A DNA stretch of 64,000 nucleotides from Pseudomonas alkylphenolica. Lineage in GTDB: Bacteria > Pseudomonadota > Gammaproteobacteria > Pseudomonadales > Pseudomonadaceae. This document shows positions 1 through 8,205 of the stretch, piece by piece. Numbering within the stretch: position 1 is the stretch's first letter; every line of letters begins with the position of its first letter. The position numbers and the translations under genes are program-made. A model generated the notes under the pieces. That model worked only from the letters and a program-made list of their open reading frames with translations. It was not told the origin of the DNA and did not search any database. The stretch spans positions 162,137-226,136 of the forward strand of contig NZ_JADUCM010000004.1 in NCBI RefSeq assembly GCF_016009175.1. Reading direction: 5' to 3'.

Positions 1-1233
1 CGGATTGCTCGGCAGCACGAACTGCCAACCTTGAAAACGCAGTGTTTCATCAATCAGCGCATCCTGCAGCGGGGCGTCCAGGTGCTGGTCGGTCAGGGCG
101 CTGTGGCTCAGTGCCTGGCATTTGTGCACCAGCGCGCGACAGGCGTCGGGGTCGTTTCCCCACCCCTGGCACAACAGGTAGGCAAGCAGTGCGTTGCCAA
201 TGATGCGCCTGGAAAAAGGGTGACCATAGGCGGTTTCTTCCCACTGTGCCGACAGGTTCCAGTCATCGGTAATGTCGTGATCGTCGAAGATCATCAGGCT
301 GGGCAGATGGGCCAAAACCCGCGCCACGCCGCCGAGGCCGCCGACAAAGTTGTCGATCAGCTGTTGCTCCTGCCGGTAGCGCGCCTGGCGCTCCGGGGTG
401 AGCCCCGGCGGCATCTGCGGCGTGATCAGGGTCCAGGGCACCGGCGACCAGACCAGCAGGTACATGGCCATGACCTCGGCAAAGGTCACCAGGTGGTTGT
501 CGGCGTTGCTGCTGGTGAAAATCGGCTTGCGTGCGCCACCGAAAAAGCGCTCGCGCAGGGTCTCGTTGCTCTCCAGTGCAGGCAGCAGGTCGGCCCTGTG
601 GTAATAGCTGGCCGGGTGTCGATAGAGCGCGCGGCTGTCATCAACCACCGCACCTTGCAGGGTTTCGTCGAATAGCCCCAGCCGTTCGATCAGCGCATGG
701 ATCGCCCGTAACATGGGCCCGGCGACATCATCGGCGTAGATCTGATCGCCGCTCATCATCAGCACCGCGGGGCGCGACCTGGGATCGGAACACTCCTTGA
801 GTAGCCGATCGGCACACAGCAGGCCATCGGCGGCGGGGTGATGGGGCTTGCGGCATGAACCGTGGAGCAGTTGTTCAATACGCGAATGCACCACGAAGCT
901 GGGCCGTTGAGTACCGTCATAAAGCAGGTGTGGTGCCCACTGTGCGATGCCCTGGGCGCCTTCGGCAGTCGCCAGGCTCAGGTCGTAGTCGATCTGTTCA
1001 TTGCAGGGCAGCGGGGTGTCGAGCTGCACGTCGATCAAGTGCACAAAGGCCTGGCGACCGATTGGAATGACCTGGCAGTCGATGCTCGAGGTAACACCCG
1101 GGAGGCTCAGTTGCAGCGCTGGCTGCAGGGGCTGGGAGCCCACCAGCCAGAACACCAGGCGTGCCGGTTCAACACGGCGCAGCACAGGGCCGGCAAGGAC
1201 GACGGGTAAAACGGAGGATTCAGGCATCAACAT
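1..1233 (-). CDS. PhoD-like (alkaline phosphatase D family) phosphatase, 3' end cut by window edge
   Basis: Reading the minus strand from 1233 gives an uninterrupted 411-codon frame that runs off the left edge of the window, so the C-terminus is missing. The translation contains GDQIYADD at about residue 170 and DDHDITDDWN at about residue 320. These are metal-binding signatures of PhoD-type metallophosphatases (known for the family). No Sec or Tat signal peptide is visible, so this looks like the cytoplasmic Pseudomonas type rather than secreted PhoD. The start could be ATG 1233 or ATG 1227; a weak GAG sits just upstream of the latter. It lies downstream of tal on the same strand, separated by a REP-like inverted repeat. 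Substrate unknown. Confidence 0.85.
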   Translation of the reverse strand, partial: MLMPESSVLPVVLAGPVLRRVEPARLVFWLVGSQPLQPALQLSLPGVTSSIDCQVIPIGRQAFVHLIDVQLDTPLPCNEQIDYDLSLATAEGAQGIAQWAPHLLYDGTQRPSFVVHSRIEQLLHGSCRKPHHPAADGLLCADRLLKECSDPRSRPAVLMMSGDQIYADDVAGPMLRAIHALIERLGLFDETLQGAVVDDSRALYRHPASYYHRADLLPALESNETLRERFFGGARKPIFTSSNADNHLVTFAEVMAMYLLVWSPVPWTLITPQMPPGLTPERQARYRQEQQLIDNFVGGLGGVARVLAHLPSLMIFDDHDITDDWNLSAQWEETAYGHPFSRRIIGNALLAYLLCQGWGNDPDACRALVHKCQALSHSALTDQHLDAPLQDALIDETLRFQGWQFVLPSNP

Positions 1234-1260
1234 CTCGAAAAGCACAACTGCAAGCAGCGC

Positions 1261-1322
1261 GGGCCAGACCTGCTCCTGCATCGACAGCGCGGCAGGAGCG
1301 GGGCTGGCCCGCGATGAGGCCG
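1261..1322. repeat. REP-like inverted repeat
   Basis: The stretch after the tal stop contains GGGCCAG...TGCTCCTGC followed by GCAGGAGCG...CTGGCCC, an imperfect palindrome with arms of about 16-19 bases. The right half (GGCAGGAGCGGGGCTGGCCC then GCGATGAGGCCG) resembles the Pseudomonas putida REP consensus built around GGAGCGGG and CCCGCGA. It may also end tal transcription on the minus strand. The REP assignment rests on remembered consensus. Confidence 0.6.
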
Positions 1323-1385
1323 TCTAGGCCGTAAAAAACAGCGATACTCGGCATTCACTGCCGTAGTGGCAATTGCTGTTTTGTA

Positions 1386-2312
1386 TCAAGCCTTTGCTGC
1401 GAGCAAGGCTTCGAGCTTCTCTTGATCCCGGGCAAACTGGCGAATGCCTTCGGCCAGTTTCTCGGTGGCCATGGCATCTTCATTGGAGGCCCAGCGAAAT
1501 TGCGCCTCGGTCAGTTCTTGACGGGCTTCACCCTTGTTGCCCGGCACCAGGACGCGCGGCAACTCGCCCTGGTCTTCACTCAGTTGCTGCAGCAGTTCAG
1601 GGCTGATGGTCAGGCGGTCGCAGCCGGCCAGTTGCTCGATCTGGCCGATATTGCGGAAGCTCGCGCCCATGACCACAGTCTTGTAACCGTTGGTCTTGTA
1701 GTAGTCGTAGATCCGTGTGACCGACTGCACGCCCGGGTCTTCGGCGCCGACGTATTCCTTGCCGGTAGCTTTTTTGTACCAGTCGTAGATACGGCCCACG
1801 AACGGTGAAATCAGGAACACCCCGGCATCGGCGCAGGCCTGGGCCTGGGCGAAGGAGAACAGCAGGGTGAGGTTGGTCTGGATGCCTTCTTTCTCCAGCA
1901 CTTCGGCGGCGCGGATACCTTCCCAGGTCGACGCCAGCTTGATCAGCACGCGGTCGCGGCCGATGCCAGCCTTATCGTAGAGCGCGATCAGCTGCCGGGC
2001 TTTGGCCAGCAGTGCTGGTTGGTCAAAAGACAGGCGGGCATCGACCTCGGTTGAGATACGCCCCGGAATGACCTTGAGAATGCCGGCGCCTACCGCCACG
2101 GCAAAGGCATCACAGGCAAGGCCCACATCGCCTTTGCTGTGTTCGACCGACTGGCGCAGCAGATCGGCATAGCCGGGCATCGCGGCGGCCTTGAGCAGCA
2201 GGGAAGGGTTGGTGGTGGCGTCGACCGGTTTCAGGCGGCTGATGGCATCGATGTCGCCAGTGTCGGCAACCACAGTGGTGAACTGCTTGAGTTGTTCCAG
2301 CTTGGAGGTCAT
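1386..2312 (-). CDS. tal: Transaldolase
   Basis: Transaldolase of the non-oxidative pentose phosphate pathway. It moves a dihydroxyacetone unit from sedoheptulose-7-phosphate to glyceraldehyde-3-phosphate in the cytoplasm. The protein has 308 residues, the usual length of the TalB-type subfamily. The N-terminal DATTNPSL motif and [11 protein letters not shown], which carries the Schiff-base lysine, are both present. The frame is open upstream to 2345, but ATG 2312 gives the family N-terminus ([10 protein letters not shown]), so I chose it. It lies 123 bases downstream of dusA on the same strand, a common Pseudomonas pairing. A stem-loop between them suggests they are not simply one transcript. 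Confidence 0.97.
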   Translation of the reverse strand: MTSKLEQLKQFTTVVADTGDIDAISRLKPVDATTNPSLLLKAAAMPGYADLLRQSVEHSKGDVGLACDAFAVAVGAGILKVIPGRISTEVDARLSFDQPALLAKARQLIALYDKAGIGRDRVLIKLASTWEGIRAAEVLEKEGIQTNLTLLFSFAQAQACADAGVFLISPFVGRIYDWYKKATGKEYVGAEDPGVQSVTRIYDYYKTNGYKTVVMGASFRNIGQIEQLAGCDRLTISPELLQQLSEDQGELPRVLVPGNKGEARQELTEAQFRWASNEDAMATEKLAEGIRQFARDQEKLEALLAAKA

Positions 2313-2355
2313 GGGCGTGCTCTGTCCTGTGCAATGGATCGACATTACCCGAGCG

Positions 2356-2384
2356 CTGCCAGCCGCTCAAGGGCTGGCTGGCAG
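2356..2384. terminator. Stem-loop between dusA and tal
   Basis: CTGCCAGCC (2356-2364) pairs with GGCTGGCAG (2376-2384) across an 11-base loop. It lies between the dusA stop and the tal start on the minus strand. No T-tract follows, so a working rho-independent terminator is doubtful. It could be an attenuating hairpin in the tal leader. Confidence 0.35.
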
Positions 2385-2435
2385 GCGGGGTAAAGGATAT
2401 GCCTTGGAGTGGCGAAGCCGGCACAGGTTCCGGAG

Positions 2436-3446
2436 CTAGCGGCCCTGCAACAACGCACCCGCCTGGTCGAGCAGCGCCAGCGGGTCCTTGCTCTTGTGGA
2501 TATCCACCGAAAGCAATTGGCGGAATTTGCGCGCCCCCGGGAAGCCCTGGCCCAGTCCGAGAATATGCCGGGTCACATGGTGCATGGCGCCACCTGAGGC
2601 CAGGTGCGCGGCAATGTAAGGGCGAAGCTGCGCCAGTGCTTCACTGCGGCTGATCACCGAGGCCTGGCTACCGAACAGCTGCTGGTCGACTTCGGCCAGT
2701 ACATAGGGGTTGTGGTACGCCTCGCGTCCCAGCATCACCCCGTCGAAGGTCTGCAGGTGCGCCTGGCATTCGGCGAGCGTCTTGATGCCGCCGTTGAGGA
2801 TGATCTCCAGCTCCGGAAAATCAGCCTTCAACTGCGCCGCCACGTCGTAGCGCAGCGGTGGAATCTCGCGGTTTTCCTTCGGCGACAGGCCTTCCAAAAT
2901 CGCAATGCGCGCATGCACGGTAAAGCTGCGGCAACCGGCGTCACGCACTTGCCCGACAAAGTCGCACAGCTCGGCGTAACTGTCGCGGCCATTGATACCG
3001 ATACGGTGCTTGACCGTCACCGGAATCTGCACTGCATCCTGCATCGCCTTGACGCAATCGCCGACCAGCGCCGGGTGGCCCATCAGGCAGGCGCCGATCA
3101 TGTTGTTCTGCACCCTGTCGCTGGGGCAGCCGACGTTGAGGTTGACCTCATCGTAGCCAGCGTCCTGCGCCAGCTTCGCGCACGCGGCAAGATCCGCCGG
3201 CACGCTGCCGCCCAGTTGCAAGGCCAGCGGGTATTCGGCTTCGTCGTGACGCAGGAAACGCTCGGCATCGCCGTGCAGTAGGGCGCCGGTGGTGACCATT
3301 TCGGTGTAGAGCAGGGCATTGCGCGAAAGCAGGCGCAGGAAGTACCGGCAGTGGCGGTCAGTCCAGTCCATCATCGGCGCCACGCTGAAGCGGCGGGACG
3401 GCTCAGGGCGCGGGTTTACTGGGGGTGCGGCGGATTCTAGGGGCAT
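2436..3446 (-). CDS. dusA: tRNA-dihydrouridine(20/20a) synthase
   Basis: FMN-dependent enzyme that reduces uridines in the D-loop of tRNA. The 336-residue protein opens its TIM barrel with RFSVAPMMDWTDRHCRYFLR at about residue 19 and contains LNVGCPSDRVQNN, with the conserved cysteine that protonates uracil. The motifs SPKENREIPPL and GVMLGREAYHNP are also present. These place it in the DusA branch rather than DusB or DusC. The N-terminal 18 residues before the barrel are variable in the family, so ATG 3446 is the natural start. The promoter should lie in the 436-base gap upstream, which carries an inverted repeat. Confidence 0.96.
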   Translation of the reverse strand: MPLESAAPPVNPRPEPSRRFSVAPMMDWTDRHCRYFLRLLSRNALLYTEMVTTGALLHGDAERFLRHDEAEYPLALQLGGSVPADLAACAKLAQDAGYDEVNLNVGCPSDRVQNNMIGACLMGHPALVGDCVKAMQDAVQIPVTVKHRIGINGRDSYAELCDFVGQVRDAGCRSFTVHARIAILEGLSPKENREIPPLRYDVAAQLKADFPELEIILNGGIKTLAECQAHLQTFDGVMLGREAYHNPYVLAEVDQQLFGSQASVISRSEALAQLRPYIAAHLASGGAMHHVTRHILGLGQGFPGARKFRQLLSVDIHKSKDPLALLDQAGALLQGR

Positions 3447-3882
3447 GGTCTACGACGTGTCTTGTACCAATTTCGGGGCGTTTTTGGCGTTTCACAGGGG
3501 GCGTTGGTACAGGTGATGCCGCGCTGGTCGGTGCAAAAACAAAGGTGACATAGTCTACCAAGACTGCCAGGTGTTCGCCCGTTGGCCGGTCGCTCAAATG
3601 ATCAACCGGCAGCCTGCGCTGCTCTGTATTTTAACTTCATTTGATCCGGGGCCTTTATCGGGCGTGGTGAAAAGGCTGGTAGCTACGGCCAATAAACCAA
3701 TGATGTGCATCAATTTTCTCCCCATCCATGCCTTCTATATTGCTGTTAAAGGAATGAGTAGTGTCTCTTGCCTTCGCTACACAGCGTTGGTACGAGCGCC
3801 AATAAAATAATAAGGAGTCGCCCCTGTATCGAGCGTTCGTCGCACCAGGCGGTGAACGCACGATAGCCGCAAGGTCTTGCTC
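3447..3882. other. Intergenic region between divergent dusA and LysR gene
   Basis: I see no convincing gene in these 436 bases. Short open frames here lack ribosome sites and any protein-like pattern. The stretch holds an inverted repeat, TGTACCAA (3463-3470) with TTGGTACA (3504-3511), and the 10-mer GCGTTGGTAC occurs at 3501-3510 and again at 3784-3793, close to the LysR gene. The middle is less GC-rich than the flanking genes. It probably carries the two divergent promoters; no confident -35/-10 pair was assigned. Confidence 0.5.
3463..3511. promoter_or_regulatory. Inverted repeat upstream of dusA
   Basis: An 8-base perfect inverted repeat, TGTACCAA at 3463-3470 and TTGGTACA at 3504-3511, with 33 bases between, lies 17 bases upstream of the dusA start. 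The right arm recurs inside GCGTTGGTAC at 3784-3793. It may be a protein-binding site or a leader hairpin; nothing shows which. Confidence 0.3.
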
Positions 3883-4860
3883 ATGAAGTCAACTGTCGTT
3901 TCCGTCGCCCGTAAACTCAAACTCTATCAATTGGTGGTCTTCGACCAGGTACTGCGCAGCGGCTCACTGATGGGGGCCGCGCAGGCGTTGAACCTCACCC
4001 AGCCCGCCGTCACCAAGATCATTCACGACATGGAGGCGTTCCTCGGTGCAGCGTTGCTGGTGCGTGGCAACCGCGGTGTGCACGCAACCGAACTCGGGAG
4101 TGTGGTCCTGCGTCGGGTCCACGCCATGCTTACCGAGCTGCGCAGCCTGACCGACGAGGTCAACGCTTACCACAGTGGTACCACCGGCCAGGTCATGGTG
4201 GGTTCGCTGACTTCGGCATCGACCCTGCTGCTGCCACACACCTTGCGCCATCTCAAGGCACGCGCACCCGGGGTGCTGGTGACTGTAAGAGTCGGCCAGA
4301 TGGATCAATTGTTCTCAAGCCTGCTGGCGGGCGAGCTGGATATTGTGATCGGGCGCATTCCCGATGACTGGCGCTGGCACGAGTATGAGCCACGGCTGAA
4401 GGTCGACGTGTTGTGCGAAGAGGGGCTGTGCATTGTTGCTGGCGCTGACCACCTGCTGCATGCCAGCGGGCAGCCGGTAAGCCTGGCGGATCTGCATCCG
4501 TTTCCCTGGATTTTACCGCCGCGCAGCGGCTTGTTGCGCCGTACTGTCGATGGCCTGTTCGAGGCACTTGAGCTGGGGCCGCCCACCAACGTGATCGAGT
4601 CGATCGCGACCCTAACCAATTACGAACTGATGCAAGACCAACAGACCATAGGCTTCCTTCCCCTGCAAACTGCTCAGCAGTTGGCCCAGAGCGGCAAGCT
4701 CAAGGCGTTTGATCTGGGCAAACCGATGACCTTTGGCAGCATCGGCTGTTTTTACTCCGCCATTCGCAACCTCGACCCGGCCACCCGTCTGTTCAGGGAG
4801 TGCCTGACCCTGGCCAATCAAACGTTGCTGGCGTCGACGGATGCACCCAGCCATTACTAA
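3883..4860 (+). CDS. LysR-family transcriptional regulator
   Basis: A 325-residue DNA-binding regulator. The helix-turn-helix covers about residues 10-65, with the typical run GSLMGAAQALNLTQPAVTK. It is followed by a periplasmic-binding-protein-like effector domain (about 95-305). ATG 3883 is preceded by AAGG eight bases upstream, so I preferred it to the in-frame TTG at 3877. The DNA-binding segment resembles the GbpR/PcaQ type of LysR proteins, which tend to control sugar or aromatic uptake; this is only a resemblance. Its neighbours, divergent dusA and downstream aer, do not point to a target. The repeated GCGTTGGTAC upstream could be its own site. Confidence 0.9.
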   Translation: MKSTVVSVARKLKLYQLVVFDQVLRSGSLMGAAQALNLTQPAVTKIIHDMEAFLGAALLVRGNRGVHATELGSVVLRRVHAMLTELRSLTDEVNAYHSGTTGQVMVGSLTSASTLLLPHTLRHLKARAPGVLVTVRVGQMDQLFSSLLAGELDIVIGRIPDDWRWHEYEPRLKVDVLCEEGLCIVAGADHLLHASGQPVSLADLHPFPWILPPRSGLLRRTVDGLFEALELGPPTNVIESIATLTNYELMQDQQTIGFLPLQTAQQLAQSGKLKAFDLGKPMTFGSIGCFYSAIRNLDPATRLFRECLTLANQTLLASTDAPSHY

Positions 4861-4965
4861 ACGTAATAGTCACAATCAGTCTGTTGATGAGAGCTGGCTA
4901 ATAGCCGCACATATACTAAGGGGAACGCAATCTGAATTGATTCAAGAACATACGGATCCTTGAGC

Positions 4966-6531
4966 ATGAGAAGTAATCTGCCGGTCAGCCAACAGGAAGT
5001 CATTTTCCAGAATGAACAGCGGCTGATTTCCGCCACTGACCTGCAGGGTAATCTGACGTACTGCAATGACGAGCTAGTGGCCATCAGTGGTTTCAGCCGA
5101 GAGGAGTTGCTGGGGAGTCCGCACAATATTGTCCGCCATCCGGACATGCCCGAGGCCGTCTTTGCCCATATGTGGTCCTACTTGAAGGACGGCAGGAGCT
5201 GGATGGGGATCGTCAAGAACCGCTGCCGCAATGGCGACCACTATTGGGTCAGTGCTTATGTCACCCCGGTGCTGGAAGGCAGCGTGGTGGTGGGTTATGA
5301 GTCGGTCCGGGTCAAGCCGCAGCGAGCTGATATTGAACGTGCGTCTGCGCTTTACGAGCGCATGCGCTCAGGCAAAGCCGGCTGGAGTCTCAAGGGCCTG
5401 GGTCGTGCGCTGGTGGGGCAGGGGCTGGTGCCAGTGCTGGTGGGCGTGCCGTGCCTGGCGGCGGTGATGTACCTGGATCGCTGGCCCGCAATCGGCGTGC
5501 TGGTGGCGGGGTTTGTTGCTTTGCAGGCCGCGTCGCAGTGGCGTTTGCAGCACACATTCGCCAAGGTGCGAAGCGCAACGCCAGACAGTTTCGACAGTGA
5601 GTTGATCGCCCGCACGTACACCGATGAGCAGGGCGTAGTGGCGCAACTGATGATGTCGCTGATCAGCGAGCAGGCCAAGCTGCGTACGGCTCTGAGCCGT
5701 TCCAGCGACTATGCCAACCGGACCGAGGCGATGGCGGCCCAGAGCGGGCAGCTGGCACAGGCCTCGGTTTCATCCTTGCAGCGCCAGCGTGATGAGTCCG
5801 ATATGGTTGCCACGGCCATGACACAAATGGCGGCGTCGATTGCCGAGGTCTCGACCCATATTCATGACACCGCTGACGAAGCCGAAGGCGTCAACCAGTT
5901 GACCCAGGTTGGCTCGCAAGAAGCGGGCAAGACCCGCCTGGTGATAGAGACGTTGCAGCAAACGGTGAACCAGATCAGTCAGTCGGTTGAGCACTTTGCC
6001 GGTGAAACGCAGTCGATCCAGATCGCCTCGAACATGATTCGGCAGATCGCAGACCAGACCAATCTGCTGGCGCTCAACGCCGCGATCGAGGCGGCCCGTG
6101 CGGGCGAGCAGGGCCGTGGATTCGCCGTGGTCGCCGATGAAGTACGGGCACTGGCCTTCAAGACCCAGGAATCGACAGAGACCATCCAGAGCATCATCCA
6201 GTCGCTGCACAGCGCAGCCAATCAGGCTGTGGACATTGCCCGTCAGGGCAGCGATGAGGCGCATGTGGGCGTCGACCAGGTGATTGCCACACAAAACGCC
6301 CTCGACGGTATTGGCGTTGCTGTGGAGCGCATTCACCAGATGACCGAGCAGATGGCGGCGGCCTCCCAGCAGCAATCCCATGTGGCCGAAGACATCAGCC
6401 GACAGATCACCACCATCGCTCAGGTGTCGGAGCAAAACGTCGATATCGCCGCCAGCTCCGCCACCCTTGGCCGCGAGCTGCAGCAAACCGCGCACGACAT
6501 GTACGCGTTGGTGGACAGGTTCAACCGTTAG
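4966..6531 (+). CDS. aer: Aer-type aerotaxis receptor (PAS-FAD methyl-accepting protein)
   Basis: Energy/redox taxis receptor. The N-terminal PAS domain (about residues 10-120) contains [12 protein letters not shown] and a [17 protein letters not shown] stretch. Both match the FAD-binding PAS domain of E. coli Aer, including the tryptophan region. A hydrophobic hairpin follows at about residues 145-185. The C-terminal signalling domain has the conserved hairpin tip [20 protein letters not shown]. There is no periplasmic sensor domain, as expected for Aer. Starting at ATG 4966 gives 521 residues, the length typical of Pseudomonas Aer proteins; GGAT lies eight bases upstream. TTG 4960 is an alternative start. 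It should interact with CheW/CheA at the inner membrane. Confidence 0.93.
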   Translation: MRSNLPVSQQEVIFQNEQRLISATDLQGNLTYCNDELVAISGFSREELLGSPHNIVRHPDMPEAVFAHMWSYLKDGRSWMGIVKNRCRNGDHYWVSAYVTPVLEGSVVVGYESVRVKPQRADIERASALYERMRSGKAGWSLKGLGRALVGQGLVPVLVGVPCLAAVMYLDRWPAIGVLVAGFVALQAASQWRLQHTFAKVRSATPDSFDSELIARTYTDEQGVVAQLMMSLISEQAKLRTALSRSSDYANRTEAMAAQSGQLAQASVSSLQRQRDESDMVATAMTQMAASIAEVSTHIHDTADEAEGVNQLTQVGSQEAGKTRLVIETLQQTVNQISQSVEHFAGETQSIQIASNMIRQIADQTNLLALNAAIEAARAGEQGRGFAVVADEVRALAFKTQESTETIQSIIQSLHSAANQAVDIARQGSDEAHVGVDQVIATQNALDGIGVAVERIHQMTEQMAAASQQQSHVAEDISRQITTIAQVSEQNVDIAASSATLGRELQQTAHDMYALVDRFNR

Positions 6532-6544
6532 GCCGCGGCAGGCC

Positions 6545-7330
6545 TCAGAACGCGAGCTTGTAACCGATCATCAGCAGCATCGCGGCCAGGCACGGGCGCA
6601 GCACGCTGTCGGAAATACGCCCGGTCAGGTGGCTACCCAGGTAGATGCCTGGCAACGAACCCAGCAGCAGGTAACCCAGCAGCGACCAGTCCATGTTGCC
6701 CATGCTGGCATGGCCCAGGCCGGCAACCAGGGTCAGCGGCACGGCGTGTGCGATCTCGGTGCCGACCAGGCGGCGGGTGACCAGGTAGGGGTACAGCAGG
6801 AACAGCGCCACGGTACCCAGCGCGCCGGCGCCGATGGAGGTCAGCGAGACCATCACGCCAAGGACCACGCCGGTCACGACCGTCAGTGTGTTGAGGGCGC
6901 GGCCGCTCAGGTGATAGCGGTCACCGGCGTGTTTGCTGGCAAAGGCCTGCAGTTTGCTTTTGAACAGGATGGCCAGCGCGGTGAGTATCAGTACGACCGC
7001 CAGGCCCTGTTTGATCACGGCGTTGGCAGCCTGGGTGTCGGTGTCCAGGGTGCTGAGGAAGTACAGGGTCGCGGCAGCGGCAGGCACACTGCCCAGGGTC
7101 AGCCAGCCGGTGATTTTCCAGTCGATGTTCTTGTTTTTGCCATGCACCCAGACGCCGCTCGCTTTGGTGATGGCGGCATACAGCAGGTCGGTACCGACCG
7201 CTGTGGCGGGGTTGATGCCGAACCAGAGCAGGATCGGGGTCATGAGGGAACCGCCGCCTACGCCGGTCATGCCGACGATAAAACCAACGACAAGGCCTGC
7301 AATGGTGAAGCCGAAAGATCCTACATCCAT
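6545..7330 (-). CDS. Sulfite exporter TauE/SafE-family permease
   Basis: A 261-residue polytopic membrane protein with about seven to eight hydrophobic segments. It has the family repeat G-x-GGGSLMTPILLWFG near the N-terminus and a related second half (GVMVSLTSIGAGALG). TauE/SafE proteins are proposed exporters of sulfite, sulfoacetate or related organosulfur anions; the substrate here cannot be read from sequence. It is convergent with aer (13 bases between the ends) and divergent from nothing obvious. The region upstream (7370-7440) is AT-rich and probably holds its promoter. Confidence 0.85.
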   Translation of the reverse strand: MDVGSFGFTIAGLVVGFIVGMTGVGGGSLMTPILLWFGINPATAVGTDLLYAAITKASGVWVHGKNKNIDWKITGWLTLGSVPAAAATLYFLSTLDTDTQAANAVIKQGLAVVLILTALAILFKSKLQAFASKHAGDRYHLSGRALNTLTVVTGVVLGVMVSLTSIGAGALGTVALFLLYPYLVTRRLVGTEIAHAVPLTLVAGLGHASMGNMDWSLLGYLLLGSLPGIYLGSHLTGRISDSVLRPCLAAMLLMIGYKLAF

Positions 7331-7459
7331 AATCTACCTAAACGCTCAACGGGCCCGTGATCGGATGGCAGCCAGCATAAAGGTTTTTTTATAGCGAAAT
7401 AGACTAGTTCGTTATTAGGTTATAACTGAAGCGGGCGCAGGTTTACCCAGGCCGCCGCT

Positions 7460-8080
7460 TCATCGATCCGTCATCACCACCATCACATGGGCATCCTCGC
7501 CGTCGTCGCTCTCGGACAGGTAGATATGGCCAATGTTGCTGTTGAAGTAGGCGGTCTCTTGCGGGCCGATACTGACGGCTTCTCCGGTTTCGAAAACGAT
7601 CCGCACCCGGCCACTGAGCACCAGCGCAAATTCCTGGCCAGGATGGCGGATGAAGTCGTCGAACTGCTGGCGTTCACGGGCAATGATCCGCGCGTACATC
7701 GGGGTCATCAGGCGTTCGGGAAACTCGCCGGCAATCACGTGGTAGTCATAGGTCCCGGTGCTGTAGCCCGGGGCAGAGGGCAGGGTATTGACCACCACAG
7801 TGGTCGACGCCGGGACATCGCCGACTTCGGCGCTGCGAAACAACTGGGCGATATCGACATTCAGGGCCCGCGCCGCCGCCGCCAGTTTTTCGTAGCTCAC
7901 AGAGACCTGCGCCAGTTCCATTTTCGACAAGGTCGACACGGGCACACCGGAGCGCTCCGACAACTGCTTGAGGGTCAGTTGCTGGCTCTTTCGCACGCTC
8001 CGCAGGCGGGTTCCGACTTCGGAGCGGTCGATCGGGGGGAGCGCGCCAGGGCGGACGGCAGCAGGGGAGCGGTCACTCAT
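7460..8080 (-). CDS. XRE-family regulator with C-terminal cupin
   Basis: A 206-residue regulator. An N-terminal helix-turn-helix (about residues 20-75, with LTLKQLSERSGVPVSTLSKME) is joined to a C-terminal cupin fold (about 125-205, with HPGQEFALVLSGRVRIVFETG). Such XRE-cupin proteins commonly sense a small metabolite and repress adjacent catabolic genes. It is divergent from the FAD dehydrogenase-RidA-YkvI cluster, and a direct repeat lies between them at 8141-8166, so it is very likely their local regulator (inference). ATG 8080 has GAG eight bases upstream; the frame also has a TTG at 8092. Confidence 0.88.
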   Translation of the reverse strand: MSDRSPAAVRPGALPPIDRSEVGTRLRSVRKSQQLTLKQLSERSGVPVSTLSKMELAQVSVSYEKLAAAARALNVDIAQLFRSAEVGDVPASTTVVVNTLPSAPGYSTGTYDYHVIAGEFPERLMTPMYARIIARERQQFDDFIRHPGQEFALVLSGRVRIVFETGEAVSIGPQETAYFNSNIGHIYLSESDDGEDAHVMVVMTDR

Positions 8081-8140
8081 CAAGAATCTCAATCAGGCAT
8101 TACGGGCGAGCATCTTACCGTGGCCGCTTGCGTAAATTAA

Positions 8141-8166
8141 AATTCTCATATATTAGAATTCTCATA
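8141..8166. promoter_or_regulatory. Direct repeat, candidate XRE-cupin operator
   Basis: AATTCTCATA occurs at 8141-8150 and again, identically, at 8157-8166, 16 bases apart. The tract is strikingly AT-rich and lies in the 125-base divergent gap between the XRE-cupin gene and the dehydrogenase gene. Placement and exact repetition suggest an operator over the divergent promoters. Confidence 0.5.
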
Positions 8167-8205
8167 AGTGATAATTTTAGATTTCCATCAGGCAATGGCA
8201 AGGTT

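Noticed and set aside
3571..3810. Possible 79-residue gene in the dusA/LysR gap
   Set aside because: No ribosome site, no hydrophobic or repeat pattern, and stops and bases around it look non-coding.
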